Assembly (NCBI GenBank): GCA_027081115.1
Contig: JALWLD010000057.1
Location: forward strand, 110,397-174,396
DNA: 64,000 nt
Source of the DNA: Sulfurovum sp.
GTDB lineage: Bacteria; Campylobacterota; Campylobacteria; Campylobacterales; Sulfurovaceae
Reading direction: 5' to 3'
The notes under the pieces are model-generated. The model saw nothing but the letters and a program-made list of their open reading frames with translations, did no database searches and was not told where the DNA came from. The stretch's first letter is position 1; every line of letters starts with the position of its first letter. Positions 51,226 through 59,376 of this stretch are shown one piece after another. The translations under genes and the position numbers were made by a program.

Positions 51226-52443
51226 ATGAAGTATTATATATTGGTATTCTCTGTATTTATGTTACTTGGGTGTGAACATGGAAAGATGATGGAAGAAGAG
51301 GTTATGACTACAACAGTTATTCATAAAACCCTCTATTATGGAGATATCGTGAGTGATAAAGTAGTTATGCTTGATATTGAAAGTATGAAATTAAGAGACA
51401 GTATTGACAGTAATGGACATTACCCCTATGAGGTCTCTGAAGGTTTTGGAACAGATCTTTTTGTGATCAATAGAAAAGACTATACTATAGGTATTTTAGA
51501 TACATATACTAATACGATTGCAGATGCAGTTGCTCTGGACTTCTCTCCACGTTCTGTGAAGATCAACAATTTGGATGCTTTTTTAACCTCTTCAAATGCA
51601 CCTTCTGGTGCAATCATCAATGGCAATATAGCTTCAGCAGCTTATTCGGACTCTAGTTACGTTGACCCTGTCTCTTATGGGGGGACTAATGCCACCGGAC
51701 ATCCGGTTTGGGTTGACAATAACTACTTTTTACTTTTAGATAGAACAGAGAATAGTCTAGAGCTTTATGTTAAGGGCAATTACTTGCCTATTGACAAGTT
51801 TAAAACAAAAAGTTCTATACATCATGTCATGTTGAAAAATGGATATTTTTACGGTATAGAAGAGGGGGAGCAGAATGTTGTCTCCCCTGGGATACTGAAG
51901 TTTTCTGTTAGTAGTGGCAAAATCAATATTATTCAGGAACGTCTTCTCTCCGAATTGAGTGGCTTACCAAGTGACTTTTTACCTGCAACCTGGGGTGCCC
52001 ATCATGGTGCTTTTCATCCTACGCAAGAGTATATCTATATGGGATCATCAGAGGGAAATGTATTTGTTCTGGATTTAGCGACTCTTTCATTGAAAGATAC
52101 GTTTAAATCAGGTAAAGGAGTGGGGCATATTTTATTTCATAATAATCTACTCATCACTACGAACCATTATGATACATTTAAATCTTTTTATGATGCAGCA
52201 AACCCGGTAAGTAATGTCTTTATTAAAAATATCTATTTTGATACAAAGGTTTATGCAGATATGACCATGCAGTCACATACTACGCATATCGTGGAGAATA
52301 TGATGTACTTCATGTTTAACACAGATCATGACTCTACACTCTATGAGATTGATTTGGATCGTTTGCATATATATAGAGCATTAACTTTGGATAATCATAC
52401 GTGTCTTATGGGGAGTTTTGTAGAGAGTGAAGATGCCATGTAA
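51226..52443 (+). CDS. Predicted lipoprotein with beta-propeller-like (YncE-type) repeats
   Basis: Lipobox MLLGC; repeated VxxLDxxxxxLxD strands; His-rich segments (WGAHHGAFH). Confidence 0.65.
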   Translation: MKYYILVFSVFMLLGCEHGKMMEEEVMTTTVIHKTLYYGDIVSDKVVMLDIESMKLRDSIDSNGHYPYEVSEGFGTDLFVINRKDYTIGILDTYTNTIADAVALDFSPRSVKINNLDAFLTSSNAPSGAIINGNIASAAYSDSSYVDPVSYGGTNATGHPVWVDNNYFLLLDRTENSLELYVKGNYLPIDKFKTKSSIHHVMLKNGYFYGIEEGEQNVVSPGILKFSVSSGKINIIQERLLSELSGLPSDFLPATWGAHHGAFHPTQEYIYMGSSEGNVFVLDLATLSLKDTFKSGKGVGHILFHNNLLITTNHYDTFKSFYDAANPVSNVFIKNIYFDTKVYADMTMQSHTTHIVENMMYFMFNTDHDSTLYEIDLDRLHIYRALTLDNHTCLMGSFVESEDAM

Positions 52444-52560
52444 GGCATCTACCTATCATTTTTTTATACTTATCTGTGTAAAAAAAGAAGAGTGGTTTTT
52501 TTAAACTTGTCTCATATATTTTTGGCATAGTTCATATTGTCTATGAATTTTGTTGTAGCA

Positions 52561-52923
52561 TTATCGGCCTCGTCCACCGCCGCCACGACCACCACCTGCT
52601 CCACCGGGGCCACCACCACCCATTCCCCCTGCAGCACCACCGCCTAAACTGGCAGCAGGACCTGCCCCTGATCCTGCACCACCACCAGGGTTGGCAATGT
52701 TACTTTGTCCCAAGCCGGATTGAAATTTGAATTTAAAACGTGATTTGTTCTTATATTCAAATATCTTCTCTTTCTCTTTTTTTTCTATCTCTGCATAGGT
52801 GTCAACAAAGGTAAAATAATAAGGTTTTTCTTTTTTCTTTTTTTTAGAAGCGCTGTGCTCTTTTGCATGCACTGTGACAGTGAGTATGACAATAGTTAAT
52901 AACATAATGGGTTTTTTAAACAT
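52561..52923 (-). CDS. Secreted protein with Lys-rich middle and Gly-rich C-terminal tail
   Basis: Signal peptide; tail NPGGGAGSGAGPAASLGGGAAGGMGGGGPGGAGGGRGGGGRGR. Confidence 0.75.
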   Translation of the reverse strand: MFKKPIMLLTIVILTVTVHAKEHSASKKKKKEKPYYFTFVDTYAEIEKKEKEKIFEYKNKSRFKFKFQSGLGQSNIANPGGGAGSGAGPAASLGGGAAGGMGGGGPGGAGGGRGGGGRGR

Positions 52924-53097
52924 CTATTGCCTCACTTTCACAGAATTTAATCCCTTTTTAACATTTAATATAGAGGGTATTTATAGTATTATAATATAGT
53001 ATTGTGAAATAAATGTAAAGTCCTACAATTTTATTCACAGTGTGTTCATATTTGAAACATATAATAGTAAGTTAGTAGTGTGATGAAGGAGTTGAAG

Positions 53098-53775
53098 ATG
53101 AAAATATTATTATTAGAAGATGATCTTGCACTCTCAGATATTATTTTGGAATATTTAGAAGACAATGATAATGAAGTTGAGTTGGTATATGATGGGCAGG
53201 AAGCACTTAATGCAGCTTACGAAAGCCATTATGACCTCTACTTGTTTGATGTGAATGTTCCTGCTATCAAAGGATTTGATCTTCTTAAGATACTGCGTGA
53301 ATCAGGTGATAAAACCCCTACGGTATTTATTACTTCTTTAAATGATATTGAAGATGTCTCTGCAGGGTTTGAAAGTGGTGCAGATGATTATATTAAAAAG
53401 CCTTTTGAACTGGCAGAATTGTTGATACGTATACGTAACATTCAAAAGCGTTCTTTTACACAAAAACGTTCTACACGTATTACCATTGCCAAAGATCTGA
53501 TATTTGATATAGATAAAGAGGTTTTGTTTCAAAAAGATGAATCGGTGGCACTCCCTCTCAAAGAGTTAAAGGCATTGAAATATTTTTTACAATATCCCAA
53601 TGAACTGGTCACTTTTGAGACACTTTACTCTGTACTTTGGGATTATGATGAAAATCCAACATCTGAATCTCTTAGAGCACACATTAAAAATCTTCGTAAA
53701 AGTTTGGGAAAAGATATTATTCAGTCTGTACGAGGTAGTGGCTATAGATTGCAAATAAGTGATGTTGGTGTATGA
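53098..53775 (+). CDS. OmpR-type response regulator (TCS 3)
   Basis: KILLLEDDLALSDIIL...YLFDVNVP...ITSLND...KKPFELAEL; AAGGAG before ATG 53098. Confidence 0.93.
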   Translation: MKILLLEDDLALSDIILEYLEDNDNEVELVYDGQEALNAAYESHYDLYLFDVNVPAIKGFDLLKILRESGDKTPTVFITSLNDIEDVSAGFESGADDYIKKPFELAELLIRIRNIQKRSFTQKRSTRITIAKDLIFDIDKEVLFQKDESVALPLKELKALKYFLQYPNELVTFETLYSVLWDYDENPTSESLRAHIKNLRKSLGKDIIQSVRGSGYRLQISDVGV

Positions 53776-54914
53776 AAGCAGTTACTAAAAGTCTGATCTA
53801 CTTCTTGGTAATTTATTTAGGATCCATCGCAATCCTGGGTGGTATCATAGGATACTTCTATTTTCATGACCAAAAAGATGTCATCATTGATAAGATGCAT
53901 GTTGGTATGCGGCATAAAGCAGAAGATATCAATGCAAAGTTGGAGTATTATCACAATAAAAACAGTGAAGAGTTTGTTTTTGCAGAAGAGGGGTATGACA
54001 TTGCCCTTTACAATAAAGATAAAGAGCAGATTGCTTCAACTTTTGGAGATGCCAAGCTTGATTTTTCACAATTCTTTTACAGTGAAAATGAAGAGTATTA
54101 CCTTATAGAGTCACTTTATAAACAGTATTTGGGAGTCAAGTATATTGTTATTAAAAAGTCTTTACCTGTAGAGGAGATCAGGGCGGTAAAAACAGAAATG
54201 ATGTATGCATCGCTTTATGTAACAGTATTTTTAATTTTTGTTGCTATTTTGTTGGCAAAAATTATGCTTTTCCCACTTAAAAATGTCATTTCCTCCTTGA
54301 AAACATTTATTAAAAATACCACACATGAGATGAATACACCTATTTCAACTATCTTAATGAGTTATGAACATTTTGATAAGAACAGTCTCAATACAAAACA
54401 GTTGCGTTCTTTGGATCGTATTGAAATTGCAACAAAAACACTCTCTACACTTTACAATGATCTTACCTACATCTCTTTTCATGAGCATATTGTCTATGAA
54501 AAAACAGAAATTAATGTTAAAGAGGTACTTTTGGAACGTGTCAAGTACATTGATACCTTTATTCGCTTCAAGGGTTTGCATGTGACTTATGATTTGGAAG
54601 ATTTTATGTTTCATATAGATTCAAGAAAGCTTATCTTGCTTATTGATAATCTACTCTCCAATGCGGTAAAGTTTTCTAAACCCAAAGGAGAGATTCATAT
54701 CAGTCTTAATCAACATGCTTTGTCTGTAAAAGATCATGGTGTGGGGATTGCTAAAGAAGATCAAGAGAAGATATTTAAACGTTTTGAGACCAGTAACGGT
54801 TTTGGAGTGGGACTGGATATTGTAAGTAATATTTGTCAAGAGCATCATATTAAAATTGCACTTGAGTCAGAAGTTTCAAAAGGGAGTGAATTTATATTGT
54901 ATTGGCCTAGATGA
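53772..54914 (+). CDS. Sensor histidine kinase (TCS 3)
   Basis: H-box THEMNTPISTIL, LIDNLLSNAVKFS, DHGVGI, GFGVGLDIV. Confidence 0.93.
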   Translation: MKAVTKSLIYFLVIYLGSIAILGGIIGYFYFHDQKDVIIDKMHVGMRHKAEDINAKLEYYHNKNSEEFVFAEEGYDIALYNKDKEQIASTFGDAKLDFSQFFYSENEEYYLIESLYKQYLGVKYIVIKKSLPVEEIRAVKTEMMYASLYVTVFLIFVAILLAKIMLFPLKNVISSLKTFIKNTTHEMNTPISTILMSYEHFDKNSLNTKQLRSLDRIEIATKTLSTLYNDLTYISFHEHIVYEKTEINVKEVLLERVKYIDTFIRFKGLHVTYDLEDFMFHIDSRKLILLIDNLLSNAVKFSKPKGEIHISLNQHALSVKDHGVGIAKEDQEKIFKRFETSNGFGVGLDIVSNICQEHHIKIALESEVSKGSEFILYWPR

Positions 54915-54934
54915 TCTTAAAAGATCAATCTAGG
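54906..54934. terminator. Hairpin between convergent kinase and DUF2202 genes
   Basis: CCTAGAT-GATCTT-AA-AAGATC-A-ATCTAGG, 13 bp with one bulge; no T-tract. Confidence 0.35.
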
Positions 54935-54947
54935 AAAGATAAATTGT

Positions 54948-56120
54948 TTAGTAGTTTGCGTTTTCATTTTGTGGGTATTCAGGGTGGCAGTATGCTGCAC
55001 CAAGAGAACAACATCCTTCTGTAACTCCTAGGTTCTTGAGTCCATTGTCAAATGCCCAGTAGTGATTATAACTTCCTGAGAGTAAAACATTCCATGCTGC
55101 TATAAGATCTTGTGCATCTACTTCTTGGGCAATGGTTATCTCATCTAGGAGGTCATTTACATCCAGCACTTCCACTTTACATCCAACTTCGAGTGCTGTT
55201 TGCTGTGACTGGGTACCTTCTGCATAGAGTGAATCATAAAGATCTTGAACTTCCTGTACACCAAACTCACCTGGTGCAAATGCTCTAAGCTCTGCCTCTG
55301 AGTAGTTCTCTGTGTAGTCTACAAGGTTGGTAATGTTCAGATCATATCTTTGTACCAATTCTTCAACGAGTGCTTCGTGTCTTGTTTCAGATTGTGTAGC
55401 AATAGTTTCAAGTTCCTGTGTTGGGTAAATGACGTTGAGTTCAAGATAGAGGTCTTTAGCCATTTTCTCTTCATTCCACATAAAGGCAATAGTATATTTC
55501 TGTGCATCTGTCAAGTTTGACATTGGATATAAAGAAAAATCAACACCATTGGCTCCTTGGTAGTCATAGAGCAGTTCTCTCATAGTCTCTCTTAAGTGGT
55601 TTTGTGCTTCAGTCTGTGTACGTATCTGATTTCTGATAGTATTACCCGCATAGACAAGTAGGTTTTCAGCAGTAAATGTTTCTGCTTCTAAAGCCTCTTT
55701 ATCACTGTCAGAGACCTGAATACCATTGTTAAGATTATTATCTGTATCCAGTGACTGTAAGAGTTGTGCCATCGCAGTGACTTGGGCATTCATAACTTCT
55801 GTTCTGGCTACACCTACAATATCTTGAGGAAATACATATCCGTCCTGTGGTACAGTTGCCACTTCTCCAAGTACAAGATTACCAAGTCTAAAACGGATTT
55901 GCTGCATATTTTGACAGCTAAATGCACCATCTGGTCCAGTTACTTTATCGTTAACACCGTCTGCAAGACAGTCATAGTCTACATTACTTACCGCAGAATC
56001 TACGAGGTATGCTGTTGTTAAGCTATCAACCGTTGTATCTGTAGAGCTACTTCCACATCCTACCAATGTTGCCATAGCTGCTAGTGTAATTGTTGAACCA
56101 ATAAGGTATTTTTTCATCAT
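54948..56120 (-). CDS. DUF2202 domain (ferritin-like) lipoprotein
   Basis: Lipobox LVGC; NEEKMAKDLYLEL, ETRHEALVEELVQRY, SGSYNHYWAFDNGL. Confidence 0.85.
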   Translation of the reverse strand: MMKKYLIGSTITLAAMATLVGCGSSSTDTTVDSLTTAYLVDSAVSNVDYDCLADGVNDKVTGPDGAFSCQNMQQIRFRLGNLVLGEVATVPQDGYVFPQDIVGVARTEVMNAQVTAMAQLLQSLDTDNNLNNGIQVSDSDKEALEAETFTAENLLVYAGNTIRNQIRTQTEAQNHLRETMRELLYDYQGANGVDFSLYPMSNLTDAQKYTIAFMWNEEKMAKDLYLELNVIYPTQELETIATQSETRHEALVEELVQRYDLNITNLVDYTENYSEAELRAFAPGEFGVQEVQDLYDSLYAEGTQSQQTALEVGCKVEVLDVNDLLDEITIAQEVDAQDLIAAWNVLLSGSYNHYWAFDNGLKNLGVTEGCCSLGAAYCHPEYPQNENANY

Positions 56121-56336
56121 GTTGTTTCCTTTGTAAATAACTTCCTTTCTATTTGAAAGGTTTCAGAGTGTATTGTAATTTATTTTTGTGAATTAAGTAT
56201 GAAGTTTAGAAGCTTGCCCTTTAAAGATCAGGCTTTTACTGAGAAGAGAGATGTCTACATAAGGTTTTTGTACTTATCTATAATGATTGAGAAGTTTTAT
56301 GTGTATCTGTTTAATAGAATGAAAGTTTTTAGTGTT

Positions 56337-57356
56337 TTATCGTAATACCTTTTCATACTTCTTTTTGTATTTTTCTTTTATCTTTTGTGCAAGCTGATGT
56401 ACAACCATGGCGTAGTAGCTGCTGTGGTTATATCGGGTAATGACATAGAAGTTGTGTGTACCATACCAGAGTTCATCATAGTTGGTACGCTTAAGTTTGA
56501 TGAGGTGTACTTTGCCGTTGTAATCAAAAGGTTCTTTAGGGTAGATATTTTTAAGTGATTTACGGTTGTATTTGTACTTGTAGCCTGTTCTATGCCCTTT
56601 ATATCGTGTACCTGGGTAAGAGACACGAACTGCTACAGGTTCGTGTTTTCTCCAGTGATGGCGTTTGAAGTAGTATGCTATACTGCCTATGGCATCTGTA
56701 TGGTTATTCATCTGTTTATGGCCATCTTTGTTAAAGTCTACGACAAAAGTTTTGTAGTTACTTGGCATGAACTGTCCCAAGCCAATAGCACCGGCATAAG
56801 ATCCTTTGACATTTTTAGGGTTTACACCTTCTCTTTTTGCCATAATCAAAAATTCTTTAAGCTCTGAACGGTAAAACTTTTGCCGTCTGTTAGGTTCAAA
56901 TGCTAACGTTGTCAGTGTATCAAAAACAGGGAATTTTCCTCTGTTGTACCCGTAGTGACTCTCTATGCCAATGATGGCAGTAATGTATTCAGGTTCTACA
57001 CCATACTTTCTATAGGCTCTTGAGAGGTCTGCTTTATGGTTATGCATGTAAGCTACACCTTTGTCAGCTTTTCCTTTTTTTAAAAATATCTGCTCATACC
57101 TATCCCAGGATCCTACTCGTTTATAGTTTTTAGGTTTGACCCATTTAGGACGAAGAGAAGGAACATAGATGGCATGGGCTCTTTTTTGATATTTTGCATT
57201 GGAAAAGAGATGGTTCAGCTCAGAGCGTTTAAAATGGTGGTATTTGACCATTCTGTCTATAAATACACGTACTTCATGCTTTTTTGTATAGTCTTTTGCA
57301 CAAAGTAGTGTAGTCAATAACAGTGTTGAGAATAATAACAGTTTAATGATCTTCAT
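56337..57356 (-). CDS. Lytic murein transglycosylase (MltB family)
   Basis: IIGIESHYG, YAGAIGLGQFMPSNY, WYGTHNFYVITRYNHSSYYAM. Confidence 0.92.
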   Translation of the reverse strand: MKIIKLLLFSTLLLTTLLCAKDYTKKHEVRVFIDRMVKYHHFKRSELNHLFSNAKYQKRAHAIYVPSLRPKWVKPKNYKRVGSWDRYEQIFLKKGKADKGVAYMHNHKADLSRAYRKYGVEPEYITAIIGIESHYGYNRGKFPVFDTLTTLAFEPNRRQKFYRSELKEFLIMAKREGVNPKNVKGSYAGAIGLGQFMPSNYKTFVVDFNKDGHKQMNNHTDAIGSIAYYFKRHHWRKHEPVAVRVSYPGTRYKGHRTGYKYKYNRKSLKNIYPKEPFDYNGKVHLIKLKRTNYDELWYGTHNFYVITRYNHSSYYAMVVHQLAQKIKEKYKKKYEKVLR

Positions 57357-57664
57357 AAATATATACCTTAGGTTTTAAAATTCCATTGTAACATGCAAAT
57401 GTCAATGAAATATAAATAGTAAAAATTTGACCATAACAAAGAAAGACTGGTATCACTATGCATCTTTGTGAAATTAAAGATACTGTGTCGGACGGTCAGT
57501 TGGAGCCATTGAGTTTTGAAGAAGTTAAATAGACTTCTATATTTTCTGCTGATTGCACAGATGCTTTTGAAGTACTTATATCTCTTTAATATACTGAGCT
57601 TAGAGCTTTATAATCAAACTTCAACTATAATCCTACAATCAGAAACTATTTATAAAGAAGAAAC

Positions 57665-58114
57665 ATGCCAGTAGAACAGATCAAAAATATTGTAGATTAT
57701 GGAATTATAGGATTACTTGTCTTTTTGTCTTTCCTCACTTTTGCCCTTGCCATAGAACGGATTCTTTTTTACCGATCGGTAAAAGTAGAAGAGTATAGTC
57801 ATGAGAAAGAGTTGGAACTTGATCTCTCCAAGAACTTGCCGACTATCGCTTCGATTGGGGTAAATGCACCGTATATTGGTCTATTGGGTACAGTTATTGC
57901 GATCATTCTTACTTTCTATATTATCGGTGATCAGCAAGATACTATTGACCCGGGTGAGATCATGAAACACCTGGCCTTGGCACTAAAAGCAACGGCTGCT
58001 GGGCTTGTTGTGGCTATTCCTGCTACTGTATTCTACAATGCATTGCTTACTAAGGTAGACAGGATTCTCTCAGAGTGGGAGATCCATCAGGACAAAAAAG
58101 GTCTTAGAAAATAA
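57665..58114 (+). CDS. exbB: TonB-system energizer ExbB
   Basis: MotA/TolQ/ExbB family: APYIGLLGTVIAIILTF...LALALKATAAGLVVAIPATVFYN. Confidence 0.9.
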   Translation: MPVEQIKNIVDYGIIGLLVFLSFLTFALAIERILFYRSVKVEEYSHEKELELDLSKNLPTIASIGVNAPYIGLLGTVIAIILTFYIIGDQQDTIDPGEIMKHLALALKATAAGLVVAIPATVFYNALLTKVDRILSEWEIHQDKKGLRK

Positions 58115-58488
58115 TGAGACGAGAACGTTTTGACAAGATGAACGTTGTCCCGTTCATCGATATTGTTCTGGTTCTTTTGGTCATTGTTTTGGCAACAGCT
58201 TCGTTTGTTAACAACAAGACTATCAAGATCGACCTGCCATCTGCTTCTACTAAGAAACAAGAAGATAAGAAAAATCTTATTATTGCTATAGATAAAGATG
58301 GGAAATACTTCTTTAATCAGGAAGAACTTCCTTTAGACTCTATTAAAGAGAAACTTGCTGAACTCGACCCGAAAAAAGATACCGTTTCTTTACATACAGA
58401 CAAAAAAACAGATTTCCATTACTTTGTGGATGTGATTGACTTTATGAAAGAGAAGGGTTTCCAGAACATCTCTATTGTAACAAAGTAA
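58114..58488 (+). CDS. exbD: Biopolymer transport protein ExbD
   Basis: MNVVPFIDIVLVLLVIVLATASF. Confidence 0.93.
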   Translation: MRRERFDKMNVVPFIDIVLVLLVIVLATASFVNNKTIKIDLPSASTKKQEDKKNLIIAIDKDGKYFFNQEELPLDSIKEKLAELDPKKDTVSLHTDKKTDFHYFVDVIDFMKEKGFQNISIVTK

Positions 58489-58504
58489 AAGTAGAAAGGT
58501 TATT

Positions 58505-59230
58505 GTGAAAAAGCATCGCTATAAAGTCTCTTTTTCCTTAACAACTCTTATTTATGCCTCTGTGTTTTTAATCTATGTCGTGATGATGGGAGAGCGTTTC
58601 ATTGTTTCTCAAAAAGAGAAAGACAAGACACTAAACCTTTCTCTCTCCCAGTTTGTACCAGCAGTTATAGAACAGCCTAAAGAAGAGGAAGTACCTGAAC
58701 CCAAAGAACCTGTGGTTGAAGAAGAGCCAGAACCTGAAATTATAGAACCAGAGCCTATTCCTGTTCCCGAGGTAGAAGAGAAGCCTGTACCTGAACCGGT
58801 AGTTATTAAAAAAGTAGAGAAAAAACCAGAACCCAAAAAGATTGTTAAGAAAAAAGTTAAAAAGAAAGCTGTCAAAAAAAGAGTCAAGAAAAAGAAAACT
58901 AAAGCATGTAGAGCTTCCTCCAGACGGGCTACCTCACGTAGAATAGATCCTAACAAAAAAAGTCGATTTCTCGCAAATCTCAGAGCTAAAATAAACAGAG
59001 GGAAATCATATCCACGAATTGCAAAAAAAAGAGGAATGCAGGGGACAATAAAAATCTGTTTTATCATTTTAAAAAATGGACATGTTGGAAACATTACTCT
59101 TAGTGGTCCAAAAGTTTTCCATAATTCTGCAAAAAGAGCAGTAAAAAAAGCATTCCCTCTTAACGTAAAAAATGCACCACTTTCTTTGCCTACTACCGTA
59201 AATCTTTCTTTACGTTATAAGTTACGTTAA
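58505..59230 (+). CDS. tonB: TonB protein (GTG start)
   Basis: N-terminal TM, Pro/Glu then Lys-rich spacer, C-terminal YPRIAKKRGMQGTIKICFIILKNGHVGNITL. Confidence 0.92.
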   Translation: MKKHRYKVSFSLTTLIYASVFLIYVVMMGERFIVSQKEKDKTLNLSLSQFVPAVIEQPKEEEVPEPKEPVVEEEPEPEIIEPEPIPVPEVEEKPVPEPVVIKKVEKKPEPKKIVKKKVKKKAVKKRVKKKKTKACRASSRRATSRRIDPNKKSRFLANLRAKINRGKSYPRIAKKRGMQGTIKICFIILKNGHVGNITLSGPKVFHNSAKRAVKKAFPLNVKNAPLSLPTTVNLSLRYKLR

Positions 59231-59376
59231 AACCATTAAATTTTCTGCGTGGCTTTGTCTATGAGGGATATTAGATATTTATAATGTTGATTTGCTTATA
59301 AAAGATATAAATTTAACACTAATTTAACACAAGCATGTCATACTCTCTCACAAATAATTCAAGGATGAGGAAAATA

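Noticed and set aside
57461-57532. Short ORF MHLCEIKDTVSDGQLEPLSFEEVK between mltB and exbB
   Set aside because: Only 24 aa with no SD or family features; may be a gene remnant but unsupported.
58609-59094. 161-aa minus-strand ORF opposite tonB
   Set aside because: Low-complexity mirror of the Pro/Lys-rich TonB spacer.
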